Assembly (NCBI GenBank): GCA_036563645.1
Contig: DATCMA010000054.1
Coordinates: 1 to 64,000, forward strand
Reading direction: 5' to 3'
Length of the DNA: 64,000 bases
DNA from: DATCMA01 sp036563645
Lineage (GTDB): Bacteria > Actinomycetota > Actinomycetes > Mycobacteriales > Micromonosporaceae
The notes beneath the pieces are model-generated. The model was not told where the DNA came from. It saw nothing but the letters and a program-made list of their open reading frames with translations, and did not search any database. Positions 25,102 through 34,083 of this stretch are shown here, piece after piece (the stretch's first letter is position 1; each line of letters starts with the position of its first letter). The position numbers were made by a program, and so were the translations under genes.

Positions 25102-26160
25102 ATGGTGAGGTACGTGACCAGGACGGCAGACGATCGGACTAGCGCGGTGAAGACCCCCGCGCTGACGTCGATCGGGCTTGACTTCGGTGACGCCGTCCTC
25201 GAGGAGTCGCTGCGCACGACGCTCGACCAGGTGGAAGCCGAGTTGCGCGTCTGCGTCACCAGCGCGGACCCGTTCGTCACCGAGGCGGCTCGGCACTTGG
25301 TCGACGCTGGGGGTAAGCGGTTTCGGCCGTTATTGGTCGCGCTCGGCGCCCACTTCGGCGATCCTCACGCCCCGCTGGTGGTTCCGGCCGCCGTGGTGAT
25401 GGAGCTCACCCACTTGGCGACCCTCTACCACGACGACGTGATGGACGAGGCGCCCATGCGGCGGGGCGCGCCGAGCGTCAACTCGCGCTGGACGAACTCG
25501 GTGGCGATCCTCGTCGGCGACTACCTCTTCGCCCGCGCCGCGTCCATCGCCGCCCAGCTCGGCCCGGAGGCGGTTCGGCTCCAGGCGGAGACCTTTATCC
25601 GGCTGGTCCACGGGCAGATCGCCGAGACCGTCGGCCCGCGGGAAGGGGACGACCCGATTCGCCACTACCTGCGGGTGGTCGCCGAGAAGACCGGCTCGCT
25701 CATCGCCACGTCAGCCCGCTTCGGCGGCATGTTCGGGGGAGCCTCGCGGGAGCACATCGAGGCGCTCGCCGAGTACGGGGAGACCATCGGAATCGCTTTC
25801 CAGCTCTCCGATGACCTCCTCGACATCGCCTCCGAGACGGTCGAGTCGGGGAAGACCCCCGGCACCGATCTCCGCGAGGGCGTGGCGACCTTGCCCGTGC
25901 TCTACGTCCGGGACTCCACGGATGACGACCCCGCCACCACGCGGCTGCGGGAGCTGCTCTCGCAAGGCCCGCTGACCGACGACGACCTGCACGCCGAGGC
26001 GCTGGGGCTGTTGCGGGAGTCGCCGGCGATGAAACGGGCGCGCGAGACGGTCCGCAGCTACGCGGAGCGGGCGCGCCAGCAGCTCGCCCCGCTGCCGCAG
26101 GGATCGCCGCGGCGGGCGCTCGAAGCGCTGTGTGACTTCATCGCCGATCGCACCGGCTAA
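25102..26160 (+). CDS. Long-chain polyprenyl diphosphate synthase
   Basis: All-trans prenyltransferase that extends isopentenyl diphosphate into a long chain, most likely the menaquinone tail. The first Asp-rich motif is HDDVMDEA (DD at 111-112) and the second SDDLLDIASE; the substrate-binding GGKRFRP block is at 70-76. Small residues (Ala, Thr) at the fifth and fourth positions before the first motif fit a long-chain product. The start is unsure: ATG 25102 touches the nuo terminator and has no ribosome binding site; GTG 25114 and GTG 25147 are alternatives and would still leave a full domain. The quinone neighbourhood supports the role; the exact chain length cannot be read. Confidence 0.85.
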   Translation: MVRYVTRTADDRTSAVKTPALTSIGLDFGDAVLEESLRTTLDQVEAELRVCVTSADPFVTEAARHLVDAGGKRFRPLLVALGAHFGDPHAPLVVPAAVVMELTHLATLYHDDVMDEAPMRRGAPSVNSRWTNSVAILVGDYLFARAASIAAQLGPEAVRLQAETFIRLVHGQIAETVGPREGDDPIRHYLRVVAEKTGSLIATSARFGGMFGGASREHIEALAEYGETIGIAFQLSDDLLDIASETVESGKTPGTDLREGVATLPVLYVRDSTDDDPATTRLRELLSQGPLTDDDLHAEALGLLRESPAMKRARETVRSYAERARQQLAPLPQGSPRRALEALCDFIADRTG

Positions 26161-26225
26161 GCCTGATCGCCGCGCCGCCCCAGGGCGTCGGCGCGCCGTC
26201 GTTCTCCGCTCGGAGTGGGCTGCCC

Positions 26226-27413
26226 CTACGCGTGGCGCGCGGCGGCCGCGCGTAGCCGCTGGCCGCCGACGACCATGAGGGCGGCGGCGAGCAGCATCGC
26301 CCCAGCGGCGGTGAGCCACATCGTGGGGTAGCTAGCGTGTTCGGCGATCGCGCCGAGGGCCAGCGGACCGAGCGCGCCCCCGGCGTACACCCCGGTCTGC
26401 GTGACCGAGGTGGCCGCGGCCGGCGCCTGGGGATAGATCTGCACGACGGCGAAGTTCATGACGCCGGGCCACGCCCAGCCAAAACCGAAGCCGAGGGCGA
26501 CGCCGAGGATCAGGGCCGCCGGATTGGGCTTGGTCAACAGGGTGAGTCCGCACGCGCCCACGAGCAGCATGGCCGCGACCGTCGCGAGGTGCCCGGAGCG
26601 GCGCTTGTCGCCGAGCCAGCCGAAGAAGACCCGACCGGCGACGCAGATCACGCTGCCGAGCGTGAGGGTGAGGCCAGCTAGCCCGGGGGAGATGCCGCGA
26701 GCCACCGTCGAGTCGACGAGGAAGGTGCCGAGGCCATTCGCTGCCCCGGAGGCGAGCGTCGCGGCGGCGCCGATGGTGAGCAGGGGCGCGGAGGCGCGGC
26801 GCTCGGAGTGGCGGGCGGCGCGGGTCCCGCCGTCCGCGCTGCGCGGTACCGCCGCCAGGGTGGCGAGGGCGGTGGTGCCGGCGGCGACGAACGCCCACCG
26901 CCAGCCGGCGGTCAACGCGATGGTGGGGACGGCGGCGCCGGCCAGGAGCGTGGACAGAGGGATGGCCGCCTGTTTGACGCCGAACGACAGACCTTGCCGG
27001 CCGGGAGGCACCTGGCGGGCGAGCGCGGCGTTGCTGGCGAGCTGGCCGAGGGCGTTGGAACCGGCGCTCAGCGCGAGGAAGAGCGTGAGCAGGGCGTAGG
27101 AGCGGGCGAGGAGCGCGGCGGCGAGGAGGGAACCGCCGGAGAGGGCGATGGCGATCTGAGCCGCCATGCGCGGCCCGAGGCGTTCGACGAGGTAACCCGC
27201 GGGCAGGGAGGCGACCGCGCTCGTCGCAAAGTAGATCGAGACGGCTAGGCCGAGGCCGGCGGGGGAGAAGTGAAGATCTTCGGCGAGTTGGACGGCGAGC
27301 CCACCGACGAGGAAGACCGGCAGGACGCAGGCGATGGTGGTGGTCGTTGCGCCGAAGGCGGTCCGCACGGGCCGGGTCGCGGCGCCGTGCTGCTGTGTGA
27401 TCGGTTGTGCCAT
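26226..27413 (-). CDS. MFS transporter, 12 TM
   Basis: Integral membrane transporter of the major facilitator superfamily, 395 residues with twelve predicted hydrophobic segments. The loop after TM2 has AGYLVERLGPR, a form of the MFS loop motif, and a similar WLGDKRRSGH lies in the second half. General resemblance is to the CynX/NimT-like branch (cyanate, nitroimidazole or organic-acid carriers), but the substrate is not known. It is divergent from the IclR regulator, which is the likely controller. TAGGGT lies 9 bases before the ATG. Confidence 0.8.
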   Translation of the reverse strand: MAQPITQQHGAATRPVRTAFGATTTTIACVLPVFLVGGLAVQLAEDLHFSPAGLGLAVSIYFATSAVASLPAGYLVERLGPRMAAQIAIALSGGSLLAAALLARSYALLTLFLALSAGSNALGQLASNAALARQVPPGRQGLSFGVKQAAIPLSTLLAGAAVPTIALTAGWRWAFVAAGTTALATLAAVPRSADGGTRAARHSERRASAPLLTIGAAATLASGAANGLGTFLVDSTVARGISPGLAGLTLTLGSVICVAGRVFFGWLGDKRRSGHLATVAAMLLVGACGLTLLTKPNPAALILGVALGFGFGWAWPGVMNFAVVQIYPQAPAAATSVTQTGVYAGGALGPLALGAIAEHASYPTMWLTAAGAMLLAAALMVVGGQRLRAAAARHA

Positions 27414-27500
27414 GACACTTTGACCCTACGCGTGCCGCGCGGACAAACAGCACGTGTCGGGCGCCACACGGGGAGCTGTCGGAAAATATCTGGCACCCTC

Positions 27501-27544
27501 AATGCGCTGCAGGCATTCCCCTTCGGCGTCGTTTTTCATATGGT
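27501..27544. promoter_or_regulatory. Candidate operator and promoter between MFS and IclR genes
   Basis: A 17-base near-palindrome, AATGC-GCTGCAG-GCATT, lies at 27501-27517 in the divergent region. A possible -10 for the regulator, TATGGT, is at 27539-27544. The palindrome is a natural candidate site for the IclR protein encoded next door. Binding is inferred. Confidence 0.4.
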
Positions 27545-27570
27545 GTGAGTCCCCGGCGTCGGAGGTGGTT

Positions 27571-28359
27571 GTGCGCGACCCCTTGGCGGAACCCTCGGAC
27601 CTGATCCGAAGCGTGTCTCGGGCACTGCGGGTGCTCGAGGCGGTTGGACGCGCCCCACGGGGCCTGACCGTCAAACAGATTGCGCGACGCTGCGGGCTGA
27701 CCGTCGCGACCACCTATCACCTGGTGCGGACTCTCGCCTATGAGGGCTACGTCATCCGGCGAGAAGATGGCACCTACATCGTGGGCTTGGAGGTCGCGGA
27801 TCGATACCGCGAACTCGTCGCGGCGTTCCGTGGGCCTCCCGCGGTGGGGGAGGTCTTGCGGCGGGCGGCCTTCGAAACCGGCTACAGCCATTTCCTCGGC
27901 CGATTTGTCGGCGGCCAGGTGGCGATTACCGCTGCGGCGGAAGGACCCCGGACCCCCTATCTCGAAGATCTCGCTCCCGGTTTCGACGAGGGAGCACACG
28001 CTACTGCGCTCGGCAAAGCGCTGCTCGCGACGCTCACTCCCGATCAGCGCTACCGCTACTTGAAGGAATACGGCATGCGGCCGTACACCTCGGCCACGTT
28101 GACCACTCCCGAGGCTTTGGAGGCGGATCTCGCCGCGGGTGAGCGACGCGGCATGCATGTCGAGGTTGGTCAGTACCGACAAGGCGTCGCGTGCGCGGCG
28201 GTGCTCGCGGTCCCGGACAAGGACATGGAACGGCGAGTCGTGCTCGCGTGCGCGTTGCCCGCCGCCGAGATGATGGCGTCGGCGCGGATCATACGGGCGA
28301 AGCTCCAGGCCACTGCGCGCGCGATCAGCGAGGCGATGGCCTCGGCGGACTCCACCTGA
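27571..28359 (+). CDS. IclR family transcriptional regulator
   Basis: The N-terminal winged helix is seen as RSVSRALRVLEAVGRAPRG followed by LTVKQIARRCGLTVATTYHLVRTLAYEGYV, ending in a wing GTYIVG. The C-terminal effector domain (about 90-250) keeps the IclR pattern ATALGKALLATL and the later GQYRQGVACAAVLAV. GTG 27571 is chosen because GGAGG ends six bases earlier; a 39-residue in-frame extension has no similarity to the family. The likely target is the divergent MFS transporter gene. The effector is unknown. Confidence 0.85.
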   Translation: MRDPLAEPSDLIRSVSRALRVLEAVGRAPRGLTVKQIARRCGLTVATTYHLVRTLAYEGYVIRREDGTYIVGLEVADRYRELVAAFRGPPAVGEVLRRAAFETGYSHFLGRFVGGQVAITAAAEGPRTPYLEDLAPGFDEGAHATALGKALLATLTPDQRYRYLKEYGMRPYTSATLTTPEALEADLAAGERRGMHVEVGQYRQGVACAAVLAVPDKDMERRVVLACALPAAEMMASARIIRAKLQATARAISEAMASADST

Positions 28360-28423
28360 CACGCGCCCAGCGACGACCCGGTCAGGGCTGGGGACCGGGC
28401 CGCCGCTGGTGCGTGCCACGGCG

Positions 28424-28443
28424 CCGCGCGCGTTCACGCGCGG
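28424..28443. terminator. Possible bidirectional terminator hairpin
   Basis: CCGCGCG (28424-28430) and CGCGCGG (28437-28443) pair around a 6-base loop between the convergent ends of the IclR and PhoX genes. There is no T-run. The stem is short and GC-only, so the call is tentative. Confidence 0.35.
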
Positions 28444-28446
28444 TCG

Positions 28447-30591
28447 TCAGGTGCCGATACGCCCGCCGTCATCGCGCCACACGCAGATGACTGCGGGTCG
28501 CGGGATGGTCCCGTCAGGCCAGGTCGAGGCCGGGTTTTCCAGCGACGCACCGTCGACCTCGCCGGGGTGCTGGACGGCGAGGAACAGGGAACGATCGTCG
28601 TGGGTGATGAACGGGCCGCAAGCCTCGGCGCCGACCGGCACGGTGAGGAATTGCCGAAGGTAACCGCGCTCGGGCCCGGTCACGGGTGTGGCGAACAGCC
28701 CGTCGTTGCTGCCCAGCGCGCTGCCATCGGTGGCGATCCACATGGTGCCCTGACTGTCGAAGGTCAGGTTGTCCGGGCAGGAGATCGGGGAGACGCGGCG
28801 CTTGTCGAACCCCGCGAAGTAGGTCGACGGATCCGCTGGATCACCACAGACGATCGGCACGGACCAGGTGAAGGTCTCCGCGGCGAAGTCGCCTTCATCC
28901 TCGGTGATCTCCAAGATGTGTCCGTGCTTGTTGGCGGTGCGCGGGTTGGCTTCGTCGGCACGCGGGTTGCTCCCCACCCCTCGCGCGCTGTTGTTCGTCA
29001 GCGCCGCGTAGATCCTGCCGGTGACCGGGTTGGGCTCGACATCCTCCGGCCGGTCCATCTTGGTCGCGCCGACCGCGTCGGCAGCGAGCCGGGTGAAGAC
29101 CAGCACCTCGTCCGCGGTCATTCCCGGCACGTATGACCGACCGCCACTGACGAGGCGAATCCAGCGGCCGGTCCCGTTGAACGCGCCATCCGACGGGAGC
29201 CGTCCCGAGCCATCGATCTCGCCGGCGCTGGTGAAGCGGAAGGTGGCGACATAGAGCGTGCCGGATTCGAGGAGCGTGAGATTGTGCCGCCGGGCGGCGG
29301 GTGAGGTGCCCGGCATCATCTTCTTGTCGGAAACGAATTTGTAGAGGTACTCAAACCGTTCATCGTCTCCCATGTAGACGACGACACGTCCGTCTTTCGC
29401 GACCGCGACGGTCGCCCCCTCGTGCTTGAATCGGCCAAGCGCGGTGTGTTTCCGGGGCCGGGACCGCGGATCGTAGGGGTCGATCTCGACAATCCACCCG
29501 AACCGGTGGGCTTCGTTGGGGTGCCGCGCGAGGTCGAAACGCTCGTCCGCGCGCTCCCACCTCCGGCTGTCGCTGGGATAGCGGGTGGAGGTGGTGATGC
29601 CGTAGCGGGCGTATCGCGGCTTGAGCGCGGCCGGTACGGCGTCACCGCCGACGAAATATTGGTCGACGTTCTCCTCCCCGGAGAGGACCGTGCCCCACGG
29701 GGTGACGCCGCCGGCGCAGTTGTTCAGCGTGCCGATGACGGTCCGGCCGCGAGGGTCCGCCGCGGTGCGGAGCCACGGCGATCCCGCCGCTGGGCCGGTG
29801 AGGACGAACTCGGTCGACAGGGCGGTGACGCGGCGGTTGTACGGGCGCGGCCCGCTGCGGACAACCCGCCACTGCCCGGTGCGGCCGACGCGTTCGATCT
29901 CGACGACGGAGATTCCGTGCGCCGCGATCGCGGTCCGCACCTGCTCGACGCTCAGCGCCGCGTGGCTGGTGAATCCAGGGAACATCAACTCCTCGTCGGT
30001 GTACTCGTGGTTGACCACGAGCAGCGCGCGGTCGGGCTGGTCGAGCGGCAGCACCGCGACGAAGTCGTTGTTGTAGCCGAATTGCTGGGATTGCCGCTCG
30101 GCGGTCTGGTGGTGGAGGTCGAACTCCGGGGCGCCGGGCAGCACGGGGTCTCCCCACCGGATCACGACCGCGTACGTGTACCCAGGGGGCAGCACGATGT
30201 CGTCGCGCCTGTTTGGGGCGACGGGCGAGAACGTCAGGGAACCTCCGTGCTGCGGCGGGTGGGGCTTCCCGCCTGGTCGTCGACCGCCGTGGGGAGATTC
30301 GGCCGCGACGGCGGGCGCGCCGACCGCGGTGAGGCTCAGCACGAGGGAGCCGAGGGCACCGGTACGGAGCACCGTGCGGCGCGATAGCGCGACTCGGCCG
30401 CCGGTGGTGGTGGTCGCGACGAGGTCCGCGAAGGTGGGATTCGGCGACTGGTTGGGCGCCGGGTGGTCGCAGGCCCGTCCGCAGCGGTAGCGGCAGGTCA
30501 TCACCGAGCGTCCACCATGGCCCAGGATGGCGAGGGGGCGACGCCAGGTCTCGCCACGGTCTGGTGCGCGCTCGTCAACGCGGTCGCTCAT
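28447..30591 (-). CDS. phoX: PhoX-type alkaline phosphatase, Tat-exported (DUF839)
   Basis: Secreted phosphatase of the PhoX family, which uses Ca/Fe and releases phosphate from organic esters. The 714-residue protein has a Tat signal at about 65-95: RRTVLR followed by a hydrophobic stretch and an AVAA-like cleavage site. The first 60 residues before it are unusual in length but known for Streptomyces PhoX. Conserved blocks include NHEYTDEELMFPG, LNNCAGGVTPWGTVLSGEEN, GRFKHEGATV, VVYMGDDERFEYLYKFV and TRLAADAVGATKMDRPEDVE. ATG 30591 has AAGGAGG eight bases upstream; a 75-residue in-frame extension to 30816 would run through the divergent promoter. Phosphate control by PhoP is expected but no clear PHO box is seen. 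Confidence 0.88.
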   Translation of the reverse strand: MSDRVDERAPDRGETWRRPLAILGHGGRSVMTCRYRCGRACDHPAPNQSPNPTFADLVATTTTGGRVALSRRTVLRTGALGSLVLSLTAVGAPAVAAESPHGGRRPGGKPHPPQHGGSLTFSPVAPNRRDDIVLPPGYTYAVVIRWGDPVLPGAPEFDLHHQTAERQSQQFGYNNDFVAVLPLDQPDRALLVVNHEYTDEELMFPGFTSHAALSVEQVRTAIAAHGISVVEIERVGRTGQWRVVRSGPRPYNRRVTALSTEFVLTGPAAGSPWLRTAADPRGRTVIGTLNNCAGGVTPWGTVLSGEENVDQYFVGGDAVPAALKPRYARYGITTSTRYPSDSRRWERADERFDLARHPNEAHRFGWIVEIDPYDPRSRPRKHTALGRFKHEGATVAVAKDGRVVVYMGDDERFEYLYKFVSDKKMMPGTSPAARRHNLTLLESGTLYVATFRFTSAGEIDGSGRLPSDGAFNGTGRWIRLVSGGRSYVPGMTADEVLVFTRLAADAVGATKMDRPEDVEPNPVTGRIYAALTNNSARGVGSNPRADEANPRTANKHGHILEITEDEGDFAAETFTWSVPIVCGDPADPSTYFAGFDKRRVSPISCPDNLTFDSQGTMWIATDGSALGSNDGLFATPVTGPERGYLRQFLTVPVGAEACGPFITHDDRSLFLAVQHPGEVDGASLENPASTWPDGTIPRPAVICVWRDDGGRIGT

Positions 30592-30714
30592 CGGTGCGGC
30601 CTCCTTGACGGGTGACAGTGGAGTGTCCGCCGGCCACGGGCGGTGGCGGGCGGTGTCGCTGCGGACGCTAGGAGCGCTCCGTGAGCGGGATCCGGACGCG
30701 CAGTAAAGCGCATA

Positions 30715-30736
30715 TGAACAGCGTCTTCCGTTGAAC
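30715..30736. promoter_or_regulatory. Paired TGAAC sites in the phoX/sigma divergent region
   Basis: TGAAC occurs at 30715-30719 and again at 30732-30736, 17 bases apart on the + strand. Read on the other strand they are GTTCA, the core of PHO-box units; read on the + strand, GAAC resembles an ECF -35. The 17-base spacing does not fit the 11-base PHO repeat. The rest of this 193-base gap shows nothing else. Confidence 0.25.
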
Positions 30737-30784
30737 CTTCGGCCTGTGCGTTCCGTACCCCAGCCCAGAAGGGAAGGCAGGGCG

Positions 30785-31300
30785 TTGACGGACCAGGACG
30801 CACAGCTACTGCGCACGCTGCACGAGGAGCACGGGGACGCGCTCTTCTCTCAGGCGCTTCGGTTGTCGGGTGGCGATCGGCAACGTGCCGAGGACCTCGT
30901 TCAGGAGACGCTGCTGCGGGCGTGGCGGCATCCGGAGTCGCTGGATCCGCGGCGCGGTTCGGTGCGAGCCTGGCTGTTCACCACGATTCGCAACCTCGCG
31001 ATCGACGCGTGGCGCCGTCGGAACGCGCGAGTGGGTGAGGTCGTCACGGATGAGTTGCCCGAGCCCCCGCCGACGGTGGACGAGGCGGATCGAGCGGTGG
31101 AGGCGTGGACCGTCGCTGAGGCGTTAGCGCGACTGTCGCCGGCGCACCGTGAGGTGTTGGTGGAATGCTTTTACCGTGGTCGATCCGTCAATGAGGCGGC
31201 GGCGCGGTTGGGTGTGCCGCCGGGGACGATTAAGTCCCGGACGCACTACGCGCTGCGCTCGCTGCGCCTGGTGCTAGAGGAGATGGGGGTGACCCAGTGA
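30785..31300 (+). CDS. ECF-type RNA polymerase sigma factor
   Basis: Alternative sigma factor of 171 residues. Region 2 is seen in QALRLSGGDRQRAEDLVQET and the melting helix SVRAWLFTTIRNLAIDAWRRR; region 4 is LARLSPAHREVLVECFYRGRSVNEAAARLGVPPGTIKSR. It resembles the SigK/SigL group paired with zinc anti-sigma factors. TTG 30785 is chosen because GGAAGG lies about eight bases upstream; an in-frame TTG at 30731 has no ribosome binding site. The stop overlaps the anti-sigma gene, so both are made together. The divergent phoX could be a target; this is only inferred. Confidence 0.88.
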   Translation: MTDQDAQLLRTLHEEHGDALFSQALRLSGGDRQRAEDLVQETLLRAWRHPESLDPRRGSVRAWLFTTIRNLAIDAWRRRNARVGEVVTDELPEPPPTVDEADRAVEAWTVAEALARLSPAHREVLVECFYRGRSVNEAAARLGVPPGTIKSRTHYALRSLRLVLEEMGVTQ

Positions 31301-31989
31301 AGTGCGCATACGCGTACGACGACGGCGCGTACGTGCTGGGCGCCCTGTCTCCGGCGGAACGCGCCGAGTACGAGAAGCATCTCAGCGGCTGCGCCTCGTG
31401 CCGTCAGGCGGTCGCGGAGATCGCCGTGCTGCCCGGCCTGCTGGGGCGGCTGGACCGGGCTGGTCTCGAGCAGATTCTCGATCCGCCGTCGGATACCACC
31501 CGACTCACCCGCCTCATCCGGGCCGTCCAAGTCGAACGCCAGCGGATGCGGCGGGCCTATCGCCGGCGGCTGATCCTCAGCTCGTGCGTGGCCGCCAGCC
31601 TCGCGGTCGTCGTGGGCTTCGGGGGTGCCTGGCTGGGCGCGGACGTGGTCGCGCGGCACGACGATCAGGACGTGCCGATGGTCGCCATGGTTCCGGCGCG
31701 GACGGCGCTGCCGGTGACGGCCGAGGTGGGCTTGCGGCCGACCGCCTGGGGCACCGAGATCACGATGCGCTGCGCGTACACGCGGAGCGTGAACTGGGAT
31801 CGGGCCTACACGTTCCGGCTCGTCGCGCACGGCCCCGATGGGGCGACGGAGCAGGTGGGCTCGTGGGTGGCCGCGCCAGGCCGAGAGATCACGATCGCCG
31901 GCGCGACGCGGTTCTCCGGTCCGGAGCTGGTGCGCCTCGAGCTGACCCGGGCCGACGGGATGTTGCTGCTCACGTACGACGTGCCGTGA
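31297..31989 (+). CDS. Membrane anti-sigma factor with zinc-binding domain
   Basis: Partner of the upstream sigma factor. The N-terminal zf-HC2 domain has the zinc motif HxxxCxxC (HLSGCASC near 27-34) after YDDGAYVLGALSPAERAEYE. A single transmembrane segment follows near 93-112 (LILSSCVAASLAVVVGFGGAW). The extracytoplasmic domain of about 115 residues would sense the signal. Such proteins hold the sigma factor until cleaved or oxidised. GTG start overlaps the sigma stop. Confidence 0.88.
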   Translation: MKCAYAYDDGAYVLGALSPAERAEYEKHLSGCASCRQAVAEIAVLPGLLGRLDRAGLEQILDPPSDTTRLTRLIRAVQVERQRMRRAYRRRLILSSCVAASLAVVVGFGGAWLGADVVARHDDQDVPMVAMVPARTALPVTAEVGLRPTAWGTEITMRCAYTRSVNWDRAYTFRLVAHGPDGATEQVGSWVAAPGREITIAGATRFSGPELVRLELTRADGMLLLTYDVP

Positions 31990-32040
31990 CGCGGGCCACC
32001 GGCGTCGGCGCGCGCAGGGGCACCTCGTCCATTGAGGAGG

Positions 32041-33999
32041 TCAGCGACGGCCGGGTGGCGCGGGGTGCGCGACCGGCATCCCGGGCGGAGCGGAGGGGCC
32101 GGTAGCGAGCGTACGAGCCGGCGAACCGACCAGTTGAGCCTCCAGCGGGGTGCTGGTGAGCAGCGCCCAGCGCACCGCCCGGCGGTTGATCACGCCGATC
32201 ATGTCGTGACGGATGCGGGACAGCCAGCCGGCGGCCTCCCCGAGCCCGAGGGCAGCCCCGGCGAGCGAGGCCTCCTCCGGCCGGAGCGGCTGCAACACGA
32301 GGAGGTCGGCGCGACTGACGGCGTCGACGTCGGCTGGGGTCAGCTCATCCCGGACGACGAGGCTCGCGTGCCACCCCGGGGCGGGACGGTTGTCCGCCGC
32401 GACCGGTCCGATGTCGACGACGATCAGCAGGGGGTGCAGCGGGGTGCCGGGTGGACCGCCGATCGGCCGCCCTGGGGGAATCATGGCGATGGTCTCGGCC
32501 GGTGTGGTCACCCCGCGGACGAACGGCTCCCACGCCCGTGGCCGGGAGGTTTGCAGGACGACGCGGGCGCCCAGCGCCATCGCCCGGAGAACGACGAGCT
32601 GGGCGGCGCGAATGCCGCCGATCAAGACGGCTCGGGTGGGTTCGGCGCGGAAAAGGCGGAGCGTGACCGGGGCGCCGTGCCGGTTCGTCCCGATCATCAG
32701 GCCGGAGCCAGCGACGGTGAGGTCGAGGGCCTCAAGCGCCTTGAGCGGCACGACCAGGGTGGGGCTCAAGGCGGGAATCGGCCCCGGGCCGCCCCGCGCG
32801 AGCGGCAGGGTGGCGGCGAGCCCGGACATCTGCTCGCCGTCGAGGCGCCGGACCGTGGCGTTCATCGAGGACAGCAGCCGCCGCAGCGCTTGCGCCGCGG
32901 TGGCGAGCCCGTTGGGGTCGCCAGCCGCGATGCGGACCGTGAGGTCCACCGCGACCGCGTCGGTGCCGTTGACCCGCGGCCCGACGCTGAGCGCCACCGT
33001 GGTCGCGACCGCCGGCAGGCTCAGCAGGCGCGGAATCATCTGGCGGGCCGCGTCCGAGTACAGGTCGGGCCACCGTCTCATGCGGAACGTCGCCTGGGTC
33101 AGCCCGCCGAGGGTGACCATGTTCCACGATTCGCGCACCGGGTACGCGACGTCGAAGTGGGCGAGCTCCCCGAGTACGCGCAGCGCGGCGTCCACCCCGA
33201 GCTGCCGCGCTGGCCGGATCCCGAGGCGGCGACGAATCTTGCGCACCAGACTCGACAGCGCCCGGAGGAGGTCCTCCTCCGACCAGCCGTCGGCGCGGCA
33301 GACCCGTACGGCCAGCACCGCGCGGGTCTGGGCGAGGAGGCGGCCGTCGGTGAGCTGCCGGTACGACGTCCCCGCTACCCCCGCGCCGGCGCGGAGGGTC
33401 GGGGCCGGCGCCCCCGAGATCACCAGTTGGATGCGGACCGGGGGCAGGTCAGGACCGGCCGCGGGCAGCAAGCTGGCCGGGGACGGGAACGTGTCGGGGG
33501 TGTCGGCGAGGAGCTCCGTCGCGTCGCCGAGCTCGAGCAACGCGGTCAATCCGTTGGCGTCCGCGATGACCGCGGCGTCGTCCCCCCCGAGCTCCACCGC
33601 GCTCAGCTGCGCGTCGGGCGCGGCCAACGTGAGCATCCGCCGAACGCCGTCGGTGCCCGCCATCTGGCGTTCCCGCCCGAGGTAGCGCACACCGATGCGG
33701 ATCCATTCGAAAAGCCATCGATGGCGAAGTGGCAGCCAGGCGACGACGATGAGGGCGACGGCGACGAGAGCGGCGCCGACGAGGAGAAGGGGCCCGTGGC
33801 CCAGGGAGGCTATGACCAGAGCGAGGGCTGCTTCGGTCGCCACGATCTGGCCGACGCGGATCCCGAACGGCCGGCGGTGTCGCGGCTGGACCTGCCGGGG
33901 ACGAGACGGATGGGAACGACGTCCCGCAGGCGAAGCCTGCCCGCCGGGGTGGCCGTGCCCGCCAGGGTGGATCCGGGGGTCCACCACGCTCACGGACAT
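32041..33999 (-). CDS. eccE: Type VII secretion protein EccE
   Basis: Membrane component of an ESX/type VII secretion machine. The 652 residues start with a basic, Pro-rich tail, then two close transmembrane segments near 52-95 (VGQIVATEAALALVIASLG; LLLVGAALVAVALIVVAWL). The typical EccE block RHRWLFEWIRIGVRYLGRERQ follows at once. The rest is a large hydrophilic domain. ATG 33999 has GGGAGG nine bases upstream; an in-frame ATG at 34068 lacks one and would reach almost to eccB. It is divergent from eccB with only 84 bases between. Confidence 0.82.
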   Translation of the reverse strand: MSVSVVDPRIHPGGHGHPGGQASPAGRRSHPSRPRQVQPRHRRPFGIRVGQIVATEAALALVIASLGHGPLLLVGAALVAVALIVVAWLPLRHRWLFEWIRIGVRYLGRERQMAGTDGVRRMLTLAAPDAQLSAVELGGDDAAVIADANGLTALLELGDATELLADTPDTFPSPASLLPAAGPDLPPVRIQLVISGAPAPTLRAGAGVAGTSYRQLTDGRLLAQTRAVLAVRVCRADGWSEEDLLRALSSLVRKIRRRLGIRPARQLGVDAALRVLGELAHFDVAYPVRESWNMVTLGGLTQATFRMRRWPDLYSDAARQMIPRLLSLPAVATTVALSVGPRVNGTDAVAVDLTVRIAAGDPNGLATAAQALRRLLSSMNATVRRLDGEQMSGLAATLPLARGGPGPIPALSPTLVVPLKALEALDLTVAGSGLMIGTNRHGAPVTLRLFRAEPTRAVLIGGIRAAQLVVLRAMALGARVVLQTSRPRAWEPFVRGVTTPAETIAMIPPGRPIGGPPGTPLHPLLIVVDIGPVAADNRPAPGWHASLVVRDELTPADVDAVSRADLLVLQPLRPEEASLAGAALGLGEAAGWLSRIRHDMIGVINRRAVRWALLTSTPLEAQLVGSPARTLATGPSAPPGMPVAHPAPPGRR

Positions 34000-34083
34000 C
34001 CGGGTAGCCTCCCGTGCTAGTCGCGGCCCAAGACGGTAAGCGGGTTCAATCGTATTGGTCGAACTCATCTCAGAGGGGGCGGG

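Noticed and set aside
30715..30736. PHO box before phoX
   Set aside because: The two GTTCA units are 17 bases apart, not the 11-base period of PhoP repeats, and flanking bases do not match.
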